From assembly GCA_032717465.1 (NCBI GenBank), contig CM064690.1, positions 27,543,153 to 27,607,152 of the forward strand: 64,000 nt of DNA, read 5' to 3'. Positions 12,330 through 23,299 of the stretch are shown here, in pieces (positions within the stretch are counted from its first letter, which is position 1; every line of letters begins with the position of its first letter). The translations under genes and the position numbers were made by a program. The stretch is from Coenobita brevimanus. Its lineage: Eukaryota > Arthropoda > Malacostraca > Decapoda > Coenobitidae. The notes under the pieces are model-generated. The model made no database searches and was not told the DNA's origin. It saw only the letters and a program-made list of their open reading frames with translations.

Positions 12330-12655
12330 TCTTTTAAGGTGTCAATATTCCCTTCAAAACTGTCAGAACCACCTATTAAAAACTCTGTAAGTTATATTTT
12401 ACCTGGAACTTTACAACCCACACAACGGGCGTAGGGACAAAATTGCGTTAGGGTGCGTTAGAGTGGAAGATATTGCTAAATCTCTCACCGTCCCACACAA
12501 ATTCGAGGGTTATGCATACAAATTATGGTAATCAAAATAGCCAATTATTCCCTTTAAACTGTTAATTTTTGCCTCAAGACTGTTAATTACTGCAATAAAA
12601 AATGGCAAATTATTCTCTTTGAGCTGTCAATATTCGCCTCAAAATTCGGCGTTAA
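12330..12655. repeat. Diverged AT-rich tandem repeat
   Basis: The phrase CTGTTAAT/CTGTCAATATTCGCCTCAA recurs at about 12338, 12557, 12580 and 12626, as in an old short-unit tandem array. No coding potential. Confidence 0.45.
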
Positions 12656-12873
12656 CCTCCAAGTTTTACTCATATATTCTAAGCATGTCACGTTTCGCCA
12701 TGCAGTCTCGGTCTACCACAACTCCCTGCACATTCCACAGAACGCTGGCATGAAAGGGGACGAGGGAGCATTGGCATGAGTGTGTGGGCAGCAGGAGTGG
12801 AGAGACGGTAATGCTGAAATGACGCCTGGTTTATTCATTACGGCCTCACATAAACCATTCTCGTCGAGGTTTA

Positions 12874-13057
12874 GGAAGCTCCCTAACACCTCTTCCTTAG
12901 TGATTTATTTTTGGCTATACCGGGCTCATATCCTATTTTTTTTCTTTTTTTTCCGTCATTTAAGTATGGTTATAGTGGAAGGATTTTTGTAACACACTAG
13001 AGGACAGTATGGTGTAATAAGAAAAGGAAATTGCTTAGGAAAAGGTGTTTAGGAACA
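12874..13057 (-). mobile_element. MITE-like family B, copy B1
   Basis: Begins GGAAGCTCCCTAACACCTC and TTCCTTAGTGATTTATTTTT, and ends in the inverted form (AATTGCTTAGGAAAAGGTGT), giving terminal inverted repeats of about 35-38 bp. The core has GAGGACAGTATGGTGTAATA, shared with copy B5 at 57.9 kb and, reversed, with copies at 24.3 and 50.2 kb. No open frame. A second TIR-like fragment (TTTCCTTAGCTGTTTATTTC) follows at about 13071. Confidence 0.65.
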
Positions 13058-13266
13058 GTCATGGCCCGTCTTTCCTTAGCTGTTTATTTCTGCATATGGA
13101 ATGTTAGTGGCCACGTGTAAGCCTTTTGGGTGCTCTCCTAGTCAGTCTCGGATATGAAATTTATGCAAACGCGTCATTATTACACTACGCAAAAGGGACA
13201 TGAGAAAATATTAATGTGGAAATGCTACATAAATCGTTAAGGAAAGGAAATATACAAATTGCTAAA

Positions 13267-13307
<41 letters not shown>

Positions 13308-13902
13308 CCAAGTCCCCCTGACGGAAATGTACACCCGCCTCACGCTGGCAAATGGTGAACTGACATGTAAACCTTCTTTTGTCCAACCACCCCGGGAAAG
13401 CACGGGAATGCAGGGTTAATATACGCTAATGTCGGCCTGTACGCAGCGTCAGGGGATGAAACACAGCTCATACGGGTTTTAAACGCGTTGGGACTACCTC
13501 TTAACTGCGAAATATATTACCATGTTGCATTTAGTTTCCCTTACATCATGTTTAAGTTCAAGAAAAACATACATCTTATTAACGCTATATTCTGCCTGCG
13601 TGTATACTTTAGCATATCACACCGGCAAAAAGGATTGATATGTTTATTATTTTTTCCTTATGAGATACTAGGCATGGAAAATTCACTGCTTGGATAAGTT
13701 TACATTCTCTTACACCATTCTGACGTAAACGGAGCTTTAATTTTTTCCCCTATTTAACATACAAGCCACCGATGCAGTTTTAACATGAGAAAGTATTGAA
13801 AATTTACAGCCATATTGAATTCTGGTTTTATTTAATATTTTATCACAAGACTGAAAAACTTAGTGTTAAACTGAGCCTTGGTTTTCCTACGTACATAACA
13901 AA
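13058..13902. other. Mostly unassigned sequence with one (GA)n
   Basis: Apart from a perfect (GA)n at 13270-13305 and a TIR-like family B fragment near 13071, nothing is recognised. Confidence 0.5.
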
Positions 13903-13960
13903 AATAATAATAATAATAATAATAATTTGTAACCATGATAAAAGCTAATTGGCACAAAAC

Positions 13961-14007
<47 letters not shown>
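13903..14007. repeat. (AAT)n and (CT)n microsatellites
   Basis: (AAT)n at about 13903-13926 and (CT)n at about 13963-14007. Confidence 0.95.
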
Positions 14008-14010
<3 letters not shown>

Positions 14011-14099
14011 GGTGCTAAATCCACTATATGGCATCCTTTTAAAGTTAAGAATATCAGGAGAAACTTAAATTAACAAAATTTAAGATAATTATTCGTCAA

Positions 14100-14105
<6 letters not shown>

Positions 14106-14184
<79 letters not shown>
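14106..14184. repeat. (CT)n microsatellite
   Basis: About 39 uninterrupted CT units. Confidence 0.98.
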
Positions 14185-14187
<3 letters not shown>

Positions 14188-14274
14188 AGACCTGTTCCCT
14201 GGGACATGAGAGACTAATCACAAGTAGCCCAGTGGCCGACCCCTTCCATCACATTAACCTAGCAATCAGTTCAC

Positions 14275-14825
14275 TCTGCCTCACTGACTCCCTACCTGCC
14301 TACCTGCCTACCTGCTCTGTCACCTGCGTCACTTCCTCTCTACATGCGTACCTGACTCCCAATCTTCCTGCCTGTCTGCCTACCTACTTCACTTCCACCT
14401 CATCTCCCTCATTTCTTACCATCCTACCTACCTGCCTCACTACCTACTTCATTTCCTACTGACCCACCTACCAACCTACCTAACTTCCTACTTCATTTCC
14501 TACTAACCCACCAACCCACCTACATACCTACCTGCCTACCTAACCACCTACCAGCTTCCTCCCTACCTACTTACCAACCCCTCCCACTTCCTTCCTACCA
14601 ACCTATCAACCCCTGTATATCACTTCGTACTGACCAAACTACCTACCCACCTACAACGCTTCCCACCCAACAACCCTACCTACCCAACGTCCAACTTCAC
14701 TTCCTCTTTCCCTATCTACTTACCTACTTACATGCCTACCTCCTAACTTCCCCAACTATCTACCTACCTACCTACCTGTCCACCACACTTCCTACCTCCT
14801 CACCTGTCTTCCTGCTTACCTCCTT
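14275..14825. repeat. Degenerate (CCTA)n / CCTACCTG array
   Basis: About 550 bp of CTAC, CTGC and CTTC variants of a 4-bp pyrimidine-rich unit, best preserved at 14286-14312 and 14757-14778. A 76-residue open frame within it is compositional. Confidence 0.85.
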
Positions 14826-14865
14826 GCCTAATCAGCCAGGTTTCTTACACTCGCATGTAGTGGTC

Positions 14866-15007
14866 ACGAGAGAGAGAGAGAGAGAGAGAGGCACGCCATA
14901 CATCCCCATAATAACAGACAGACCACGGGCGCTGACAGGGGGAAGGTCACACCCTGCCATTATACAGTACACCCTGCTAACATCACGGAACACTCCCCCT
15001 CCCCCTC

Positions 15008-15056
<49 letters not shown>

Positions 15057-15161
15057 ATGAGGTGTTTTGGTATATGCATAAACTTTCCCATTCTACACCC
15101 ATCAATACACATCGACCCAGCATGTGCATATCAGTCCCAAAATACACACAATAAATCCCCT

Positions 15162-15221
<60 letters not shown>
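14866..15221. repeat. (GA)n, (CT)n and (CA)n microsatellites
   Basis: (GA)n at 14869-14890, CCCCCT blocks then (CT)n at about 15001-15052, and (CA)n at about 15167-15221. Confidence 0.95.
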
Positions 15222-15222
<1 letters not shown>

Positions 15223-15294
15223 AACAGATCTTTGGTTGGTAGAAAGAGTTTAGATACTTGCTTATTAATTATACACCACCATTATAATTATCAG

Positions 15295-15433
<139 letters not shown>

Positions 15434-15714
15434 TAAATATGCAAATAAACATTCTATAATACCCCCAGTAACAGACATCAAGCAACACACATTAATCTCA
15501 AGCCACACTTAATAAATCCCCAAATGCACACATAAATCGCAAAAACCCACACGCATCCCTCCTCACACAAAGGCCACATCCAATAATAAATCCCAGTTTG
15601 GCAGGGAGAGTCAGGGCGCCAGTAATCCCCAGCCATAAATCGCCCCCCAAGACAATTATATATTCAGATATCGCATGGCGCCAAGAGGAAACGAATGGAG
15701 ACAAACGAGAGGTG

Positions 15715-16900
15715 TAGTGTCCCCCAAGAGGGTCATGCAAGAATGGGCCGTCACATGCTCCTACCCCTTTGACGGAAGCTGCTGATAAGGAGGGAATCGA
15801 CTCCTAGCTGATAGTAGTCGAGATGGTAATAGCAAGGCGAGATTAAATTAATAGCAAGGCTTGATTGATTATAAAGCCAAGAAAGAAAAATGAAAATAAA
15901 AATGGCTTAAAACTAGCAAAATTTAATTATTCATCTGACATAATTCTGATCGAAAATACTAAGGTTATTGATTGAAAATGGTGAGATTATTATAAGAACG
16001 GCAATAATAAGGTTGAGAATAGGAAGACTTGATAATAAAAAATGGCTGAGAGACTAACTTCATGTCTCCCCAAGATGATGACGCAAGAATGGCCTGTCTC
16101 CCCCCTACCCCTTTGACAGAAGCTGCAGATGAAAAGAAAATTTACTCCCAGCTGAAAATAGTCGTGTTAATGGCAAGGCGAAGTGGAACAGCATTGCGAG
16201 ACTGAATATATCAACAACAAGAATGGGTTATAATTAGTAAAACTTAAATTAGAATTGTTATAATTTTGACTGAAATTACTGAAGTTACTGACTGAAGACT
16301 GTGAGGTTTAGAAAATGACAAACTAAAGCTGAATATAGCACGAGTGATTACAAGACATAAAATCTGGGCTGAGGAAGTAACGCCATGTCCCTCTCCCCTC
16401 CAAATAAGAATGGCTTTTCACTTCTTTCAACCTCTTTGATGGATGCTGCAAATGTGGAGGGAATTAACTCCAGGATGAGGAGCAAGGCGAAATCTGAATA
16501 CCGGGGCGAAGTGGATTGTCTAGCGAGCAAAATTTAAGCTGTAAATAGCGAGACTTCAGTATGTGATCATCAAAGTTTAGGCAGAATATACTCGACGTTG
16601 ATTATAAAACTGCTAAAACTGAGGCTGACAATAGCAAGTCTGATTAAAAGACAAAATTCAGGCTGATACTGATGCTGTGTCCCCTATAGGCCTTCAGGCT
16701 AGAACGATCCGTCACCTTCACCACTTTGATGTATGTCGCAGATAAGGGTTACATCATCACCCAGCCAGAGCGAGTTGAGAAGAGCCCGGACGTAAATAAC
16801 AAACACTAACATGCGACACTGATTCAAAGTTTATGATCCTTTTCGGACATTAGGACCATTAGTATAAGAAAAACTAGATCGAAGATAGCTAGCGCGGTTG
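15715..16900 (+). repeat. Diverged satellite, about 290-345-bp unit, four copies
   Basis: The landmark CCCCTTTGACGGAAGCTGC recurs in diverged form at 15764, 16108, 16430 and 16721 (spacings 344, 322, 291). Each is preceded by a CAAGAATGG-type segment and followed by GATAAGGAGGGAAT, a CAGC-AGTCG segment, short internal sub-repeats (ATAGCAAGGCGA) and an AT-rich ACTGAAGTTACTGA stretch. No coding potential. The progressive divergence suggests an old local tandem amplification. Confidence 0.75.
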
Positions 16901-16937
16901 TAAATGAAAATATATCATCACACGCGTTAGACTGCTA

Positions 16938-17060
16938 TAAGGAGCCACGGTGGATCGGCAGAAGCTTGTTTGTCTTGTGATCTGTGTGTACCCTTAATAA
17001 AGCGTTCCATACCAAAGCCGTGGCGGACATTATTTTATAGTAAATCCTGGCTGCATTTCT
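16938..17060 (+). mobile_element. Degenerate tRNA-derived SINE, copy S3
   Basis: Starts GGAGCCACGGTGGATCGGCA, similar to the head of S1 on the minus strand, and later has CCGTGGCGGACATTATTTTA, matching the family tail. The B box is eroded (GTTCCATACC). Confidence 0.45.
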
Positions 17061-17277
17061 TTCAGTAGAGATTATAATACACATAAATGTTCATATAAGT
17101 CTACTGTAAATTTGAAGGATGTGGCTGCCGACTGTGCTATATAACGTGGTAAGCAGGAGACATCAGAAGTTCATAATGGATATATAAATCGCCGTAAGAA
17201 ATCGAACGCTTGTATATGCCCTCAGTCTTTCAGCTTGATATTATAACTGTTATATTATGCCCCCTGTGGCGGGGGGG

Positions 17278-17331
17278 ACACAACCTGGCCGCACTATGGG
17301 GTGGTGCTACTACTCTGCGGCCGGGTTGTGT
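17278..17331 (+). other. Strong hairpin in retrotransposon 5' leader
   Basis: CACAACCTGGCCGCA (17279-17293) pairs with TGCGGCCGGGTTGTG (17316-17330) over 15 positions with a single G-U wobble in RNA, around a 22-nt loop; one further A-U pair extends it. Such a stem could matter for transcript structure. RTE and related elements are known to carry self-cleaving HDV-like ribozymes in 5' leaders, but I could not thread this sequence onto that fold. Confidence 0.7.
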
Positions 17332-17391
17332 TAGGAAGAATACTGCCACCGTATTCCCTGCGTGTCGTAAAAGGCGACTAAAAGGGGCGGG

Positions 17392-18483
17392 GTGAGGGGA
17401 CTAGGGACCCCCTCCTCTGTTTTTTTAGTTCCTAAAAAGAGACAGGCCAGAGAAAGGGACGGGGGATGGAGTTATCCCCGTACCCTGAAGATTGGGTCTA
17501 TGAATGTGCGTGGATGTAGTACAATTGAGGCTAAAAGGGAGGAGATTGGGAGAATGTTTGTGAGAAGAAAGTTGGATGTGTTAGCTTTGAGTGAAACGAA
17601 GATGAAAGGGAAGGGGGAATATATGTTTGGAAGTGTGAATGGAAGATTGTCAGGTGTTGATAGAGGAAGGGCAAGAGAAGGTGTGGCCTTGTTAGTGAGT
17701 CCGGAAGTGCAGCAGTGTGTGATTGAATGGAAGGAGGTGTCATCGAGACTGATGTGGGTGAAAGCGAAATTTGAACGTGAGTTGTGGGTGTTTGTGAGTG
17801 CATATGGGCCTGGTAGTGAAAGGGATGAACAAGAGAGGGAGTCTTTCTGGAATGATGTTGATGAGTGTCTGCAGAGTTTTGGAGCGAATGTGAATGTGGT
17901 AATGATGGGAGATCTGAATGCTAGAGTGGGAAATGTAGCAGTTGAAGGCGTAGTTGGTATGCATGGTGTGCCTGGAAGAAATGAAAATGGGGAACGAATG
18001 ATAGCGATGGGTGTTGAGCGAGAGATGGTGATTGGGAATACGCTGTTTGAGAAGAAAGATATTTATAAGTATACATGGGTGAGACAGGAGGGTGGAAGGG
18101 TTGTTGATAGAGCCTTGATGGACTATGTGGTTGTGTCTAGGAATGTAATAGGAAGATTGTTGGATGTGAGAGTTCTGAGAGAGGAGGGTGGAGGTATGTC
18201 TGACCACTACCTGGTGGAGGGAAAGTTAAGAGTAGGTAAGAGATGGGTGAGAGCTAGGAGGGTTAGGTGTGGCAGGGAGGTTTTGAAAGTGAGTGAGTTG
18301 GATAAAAGAGAGAAAAAGATAGAGTATCAGGAGAAATTGAAAGATGAGTGGAACGCAGTGAAAGATCGGGAAAATGGCAGCGTGGAGGAGGAATGGCAGT
18401 TGTTTAAGAGTGCTGTGGTGGAGCATGCAGAAGAGGTGTGTGTGTGTGAGACGTGTGGGTGGTGGTGTAAGAAAAGGAAGTGA
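17392..18483 (+). pseudogene. RTE endonuclease domain (broken)
   Basis: An open stretch of 363 codons encoding an exonuclease-endonuclease-phosphatase fold, the nuclease that nicks target DNA to prime reverse transcription. All expected motifs are visible: SMNVRG (Asn about residue 38), ALSETKMKGKGE (Glu about 68), SAYGP (about 136-140), MMGDLNARVG (Asp about 174, Asn about 176), YTWVR, MDYVVVSR (about 243-250) and MSDHYLVEGK (Asp/His about 271-272). The domain itself therefore appears intact. The start at 17392 is only the first in-frame ATG; homology begins at about codon 24. The frame leaves the true coding phase in a TG-dinucleotide run at 18436-18449, so its last dozen residues are spurious. 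Confidence 0.85.
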
Positions 18484-18640
18484 ATGGTGGTGCGAGGAAG
18501 TAAGTATGGCTGTGGCTGAGAAGAGACGTGCATATGAAGTGTGGCTGCAGAGGAAGGATGAGATGTCATATGAAAGGTATAAGGAAAAGAGGAATAGAGC
18601 GAGAAGGGCTGTGCGTGATGCTAAGAGTGGCAGCAGATGA
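18437..18640 (+). pseudogene. RTE EN-RT linker segment, shifted frame
   Basis: After the slip in the TG run the coding phase continues in frame 2, with RRVGGGVRKGSEWWCEE, MAVAEKRRAYEVWLQ and YEKY-like basic sequence. This is the charged, probably helical connector between endonuclease and RT in RTE proteins. It ends at a stop near 18638 after another single-base shift at about 18622-18632. Confidence 0.75.
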
Positions 18641-19403
18641 GAGGTGGGGTAGGCGGCTGACAGAGAATTTTCAACAGAATAAGAAAATGTTTTGGAAGGA
18701 GGTGAAAAGGGTGCGAAAGGGAGAGTCTGGGAAGGAAGAACGAGTAAAAGCAGAGGATGGAAGGATGTTAATTGAGATGGATGCAGTAAGGAAGAGATGG
18801 GCAGAGTATTTTGAAAGATTGTTAAATGTAGAGGAGGAAAACGTGGCTGAGATTGTGGCAGATAGAAGGGTGCAAGGAATAAATGTGTTGGGAGAGTTGA
18901 ATGATTCTTTGATCACGAAGGAGGAAGTGGAGAAGGCAGTAAAGGAGATGAAAACAGGGAAAGCTGCAGGTATGGATGGGTGTGCTGTGGAATGCCTGAA
19001 GGGTGGTGGAGTGACTATTGTTGACTGGTTAGTAAGATTATTGAATGTGTGCTTTGAGAAAGGTATGGTGCCAATTGACTGGGCAAGTGCTTGTGTGGTC
19101 CTGTTGTATAAAGGCAAGGGTGATAAGTATGAATGTACTAGCTTTAGGGGTATAAGTCTGTTGAGTGTTGTAGGTAAAGTGTATGGTAGAGTGTTAATTA
19201 TGAGAGTTAGAGAGGGTACAGAGGGAGTGATTAGTGATGAGCAGTGTGGCTTTAGGAGAGGGAGGGGATGCGTTGATCAGGTGTTTGCTGTGAGACAAGT
19301 GTGTGAAAAGTATTTAGCGAAAGGCAAGGATGTGTTTTGGGCATTTATGGATTTAGAGAAAGCGTATGATAGAATTGATAGAGGCTTTTGTGGACTGTTT
19401 TAA
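18625..19403 (+). pseudogene. RTE reverse transcriptase, motifs 0 to A
   Basis: Frame 3 carries the N-terminal half of the RT. NKKMFWKEVKRVRKGE comes first, then EMKTGKAAGMDG (RT0/1), FRGISLLSVVGKVYGRVL (motif 2 region), EQCGFRRGRGCVDQVF and WAFMDLEKAYDRID (motif A, with the first catalytic Asp). The frame is lost at about 19383 within GAGGCTTTTG, probably an indel at the T run, giving a stop at 19401-19403. Confidence 0.85.
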
Positions 19404-19509
19404 GATTGTATGGACTTGATGGTAGGTTACTAAAAGGGGTGAAAAGTTTTTATGTAAATAGTAGAGCGTGTGTAAGAGTGGGAAATGCTGTGAGTGACTG
19501 GTTTCCGTG
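19385..19509 (+). pseudogene. RTE reverse transcriptase, A-B linker in a third frame
   Basis: Frame 2 reads LLWTVLRLYGLDG and VKSFYVNSRACVRVGN, then SDWFP directly before a stop at 19508-19510. It supplies the segment between motifs A and B. A missing base near 19505 separates it from the next segment, which resumes in frame 1. Confidence 0.75.
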
Positions 19510-19975
19510 AGAGTGGGGCTGCGACAGGGATGTGTGATGTCGCCTTGGTTGTTTAATATTTACATGGATGGTGTTGTAAGGGAGGTGAATGCAAGAGTTT
19601 TAGGTGGTCTGAGTCTGGTAAATGTTGATGGAGGAGAGTGGAATCTGAAGCAACTGCTGTTTGCAGATGATACTGCATTGGTGACTGATTCAGAGGAGAA
19701 ATTGAGACAGTTGGTAGAGGAGTTTGGAAGGGTGTGTGAAAGGAGGAAATTGAAAGTAAATGAGAATAAGAGTAAAGTGATGAAGTGTACTAGGTTGATA
19801 GATGGTAGGGGGATGAATATAGTTTTGAATGGTGAGTTGCTTGAGGAGGTAGATTGTTTTAAATATCTAGGGTCACATGTTGCTGTGGATGGAAGAATAG
19901 ATGCAGAAGTGAAGTTTAGAATTAATGAAGTAGGAAAGGTGCTGGGAGGAATGAAAAAGTGTTTAAATGTCGTTC
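19507..19975 (+). pseudogene. RTE reverse transcriptase, motifs B to D/E
   Basis: Frame 1 has VGLRQGCVMSPWLFNIYMDG (motif B), KQLLFADDTALV (motif C with the Asp-Asp pair), LKVNENKSKVM (motif D region) and FKYLGSHVAVDG (motif E-like). The catalytic residues are retained. The phase is lost at about 19960-19975. Confidence 0.85.
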
Positions 19976-20405
19976 GCTTAGAATGGATGTAAAGAGAAGG
20001 CTGTATGAGGGTGTTGTGGTACCGACTGCGTTATATGGGGCTGAAACATGGAATATGGGTGTAGCAGAGAGGAAAAGTTTGAATGTAATGGAGATGAGAT
20101 GTCTGAGGAGTATGTGTGGAGTGACGCGTATGGATCGAGTGCGAAATGATGAAGTGCGAAGGAGAACTGGAGTTATTCGGGAGATGGCTGGTAGAGTTGA
20201 GCAGAGGGTGTTGCAATGGTTTGGGCATATGGAGAGAATGGATAATGAGCGATTGGTGAAAAAGATAACTAGATCTGATGTGAGAGGTGTAAGACTGAGA
20301 GGAAGACCACGAATAGGATGGATGGACAGTGTGAAGAGAGCGCTGGATGCGAGAGGGATGTCTGTTGAGCAAGGAAGAGTGACTGTGCGTGACAGAAATA
20401 AATGA
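19959..20405 (+). pseudogene. RTE C-terminal domain
   Basis: Frame 3 continues with KRRLYEGVVVPTALYGAETW, MEMRCLRSMCGVTRMDRVRN, LQWFGHMERMDNERLVKK and RGRPRIGWMDSVKRAL, and stops at 20403-20405. This basic C-terminus is conserved in RTE-like proteins; its exact role is not established here. The related remnant at 3.1-3.6 kb covers the same region. Confidence 0.8.
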
Positions 20406-20740
20406 GAGAAATTGTGAATGAATGAATAAGTGATGACGCAGCCCTGAGGGGATATTCTCCCGCATTTGGTCTGATCAGCTAGTCAGGTCAGGTGCGGGTA
20501 AGGGGATGGGTCTGTTATGATGTGGCAGGGGTAAACCAGTTCTGCTGTCGGGCCCTGCTGTGGATGTCACTGCTTGCATTGCGCAGTTGACCCTTGTGCG
20601 GTGTGATGCGGTGAGGATCTGTCCGTTCTCCCCTTTGGGGCTAAGATGCGAATGAATGTGTTTGAATGGATGAGTAAATGGAGAGTGAGTCGTCCTGTCT
20701 CGGCTACCTCCCTTTCCTTGGGGGAAGCAGCCTAGGTATA
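20406..20740 (+). other. Retrotransposon 3' UTR
   Basis: GC-richer, non-coding sequence from the stop codon to the tail, with no poly(A) signal. In RTE-type elements the 3' UTR is where the reverse transcriptase engages its RNA; the segment near 20700-20740 (CCTTTCCTTGGGGGAAGC) can form a short stem. Confidence 0.6.
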
Positions 20741-20761
20741 TAGATAGATAGATAGATAGAT
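20741..20761 (+). repeat. (GATA)n tail of the retrotransposon
   Basis: About five TAGA units directly after the 3' UTR. Short tandem tails of this kind are typical of RTE insertions. Confidence 0.85.
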
Positions 20762-20864
20762 TTCTCTAATGCTTCGAACTATGCAGTAAGACCCATCTTT
20801 ATCGTAGCTAAGTTCCAGAGTCTTGTATAATTACTCTCATACTCATCCTTCATGCGTCTTTGTA

Positions 20865-20867
<3 letters not shown>

Positions 20868-20908
<41 letters not shown>
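20868..20908. repeat. (AC)n microsatellite
   Basis: About 20 perfect units. Confidence 0.97.
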
Positions 20909-20910
<2 letters not shown>

Positions 20911-21119
20911 CCCTATCTTCACCGTAGCTCATTCGCACAGTCTTGCATAATTACCCTCGCTCCCACCCCGTATAGGCGGCCGTCGGGAGTCAAAGAGCCC
21001 CTCTTGTGTATCCGCCAATGATTGATTCGCCCGCTAAGAAAATATGGCCTGCCGTCAGATCAAAGGGGTCTTTCTCCCGGGGCAGCAACAATTTAAGCAC
21101 GACATTCTCAAGTTTATCA
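20909..21119. other. GC-richer unassigned segment
   Basis: Includes CGGCCGTCGGGAG and a CCCGGGGCAGC motif. No gene or repeat is recognised; open frames on both strands lack motifs. Confidence 0.35.
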
Positions 21120-22135
21120 CCGCCATACTTTCTGCACAATCTCCAGGAACACATTGGGGAAATGGGCCGCGGAGACTTGTGGGGTTGAAGACAGGATGAG
21201 GAGGGGGTTTGAAGGTAAGAAGGGGGTTTGAGGGATTACTAAAAGGATATCGGGTGAAAGGAGACATGTAAGTAGCGATTCCTGTTGCACTACCTCCAGT
21301 AACACAACGATGGAGAGTAAAATGAGGTTGAAATGGAAGGAGGAAGGCTAGGAGGAGTAGGAGAAGTTAAAATAGGAGGAAGAGGTTAAGGGATGGAGAT
21401 ACAAGGGAGAACATGGGTTGCAAGAGGAGAACGAAGCTGCAAAATTAATGTAAGTTCTGCACAATCTCCAAGAACACGCTTGATAAATGAGACGAGGAGA
21501 GTTGTAGTGGAGATAGGATAAGAAAAGGCTTTGAAGGTAGAGAGGGAGGGATATGAGCTAAAGGAGGAGAGCATAATGGGAGAGTTGTTTATGTTGGGCA
21601 AATCAAGCTCTAGGTATTTTCAGAACACAGTGGCAAGTGGGAAGTGGACGGTGAGCCTTATGAGGTGGAGACAGGTGTGGGAGGAGGTGGGGTTCTGAAG
21701 GTCGCAAAGAGGGGTTGAGGGTTAGAGATAAAGTACAACAGAGGAGGATAATTATGGACTGAAGGAGGAAGACTAGAGCCGCAGAAGTGTACCGCATATC
21801 CGTCAGGGAGGAGAACTGAACTTAAAGGTAACAATATGCAGTGAGCTGAGGGATGGAAGTACCGAGGAAACAAGGAGACGAAGGAGAAGATTGGGTATGC
21901 AGGAGTATATACTGTGGTTATAATTTCTACACAAACTCAGAGACACTTTGAGAAAATGGGTGGGTAGACTTATGGGGCTGAGACAGGAGGAAGGGACTGA
22001 GGCCTGGATAAACGGAAAGGGATACAAGTTGAATGAGGAAGAAGACTGGAGTTGCAAAAGCACAAAGTTTGGGAGTTATAGGTCATGGAAAGACTTGTAG
22101 GGCTGACACACTAGAGGGGCCTGAGGTACGAAGAC
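21120..22135 (+). repeat. Diverged satellite, about 160-bp unit
   Basis: The landmark TTCTGCACAATCTCCAGGAA and its decayed versions occur at about 21128, 21283, 21452, 21608 and 21928, spaced 155, 169, 156 and 320 (two units). Each is followed by AACAC, a GA-rich segment with GACTTGTGGGG-like and AGACAGGATGAGGAGG-like words. No gene. The unit is about half the length of the satellite at 15.7-16.9 kb, but no shared sequence was recognised. Confidence 0.65.
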
Positions 22136-22781
22136 AAAGAAGAGAAACTGGAGTGAATGTCAGACATGTTCCATCCTTATCGCGCCAAAATTATCGTAAA
22201 CAAACGCTAACTCGCCCACACCTTCATAATCTTAGTTTAATAATATGATCCTTGGTGCCAAATGGATAAGGACTTTAGGAATTGGATGCTGGCTTACTGA
22301 CAAGAACCTAAACATTCTCTGAAATTACAACAAGCCACCGTTACAGTCCCTGGCCCTATGTTCTCAGTTTTAAGTGTGAACAAAGTGGGGTAAAGAAGAC
22401 CCTGCTCATAGGACTCTAAGTCGATGTGAGGTTAGAGCGCTGATGGACTAAAGAGGACCTAAAGACACATGAGTAGAGGGCTCTGAAGAAGAAGACATGG
22501 GTACAATATAACATCTGGGTATGCCGTATGTCAGTAAATTATGAGACAGCTAAATTAGATTAGGTAAATTATACGCCTTAAGGAATAAATTAAACGTGAC
22601 TTGTGTTTGAAGTAATGCGTATATTTATGACTTTTGGGACAGAAATTCACTATCTACTGGAGTGATATATTGCTGGAGTGAACACTGCAAATATAAGTGA
22701 TGGCTATTCATTACATCAGCGAATGGATTATTTTGCTGTCACGTATCAGCACTGTCTCTTATATAATCATCCGCAATAATT

Positions 22782-22783
<2 letters not shown>
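22136..22783. other. Unassigned sequence
   Basis: No coding exon, RNA or repeat recognised. Confidence 0.5.

Positions 22784-22874
<91 letters not shown>
22784..22874. repeat. (GT)n microsatellite
   Basis: About 45 perfect units, ending in GCGCGCGC. Confidence 0.98.
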
Positions 22875-22879
<5 letters not shown>

Positions 22880-23299
22880 CTTTCCTATAACAGCAAAGGG
22901 GGAAGAATTACAGGCTTGAACTATACATATTCATATAATTTGTTCCACCGTTGTACACCTGGAACTAATTAAGCCTATGACCCCCCATTTACGCATGTGC
23001 AGATATGTCACCTTAAACAACGACCCCAAAACTGAGAGACGAAACTTTTGATGAAACTAGACCCACGCCACCAAAACTGACACACGAAACTAAAATCAAC
23101 GTTAAATATAAATTAATCTGTTTTATTCTTATTACACCTTAAAATTAAATATAACTTAATGTCACAAAGTATAATAGTGTTTGACGTAGATATTTTTAGC
23201 CTCTTCACTGAGAGATTCTACTTGAGTAAAAATAGAATTGTTTGAAGGCAGCAAGAATGAAAAATAAAAGACGCTGATCATAATTAAGGGGAGAAGTGA
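22880..23299. other. Unassigned AT-rich sequence
   Basis: Nothing recognised. It leads into the 15-bp minisatellite. Confidence 0.5.

Larger units (their letters stand above)
17262..20761 (+). mobile_element. Near full-length RTE-clade non-LTR retrotransposon
   Basis: A roughly 3.5-kb element in + orientation. It has a short GC-rich 5' leader with a strong hairpin, then a single coding region for an apurinic-type endonuclease followed by reverse transcriptase, a 335-bp 3' UTR and a (GATA)n tail. The small size, the absence of a separate ORF1, the FADD catalytic box and a short tandem-repeat tail in place of poly(A) are family traits of RTE/BovB-like elements. The coding region is broken by at least five frameshifts, near 18440, 18625, 19383, 19505 and 19965, so this copy cannot move by itself. 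No target-site duplication was recognised. The 5' boundary is set by the start of the GC-rich leader and is uncertain by tens of bases. Confidence 0.85.
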
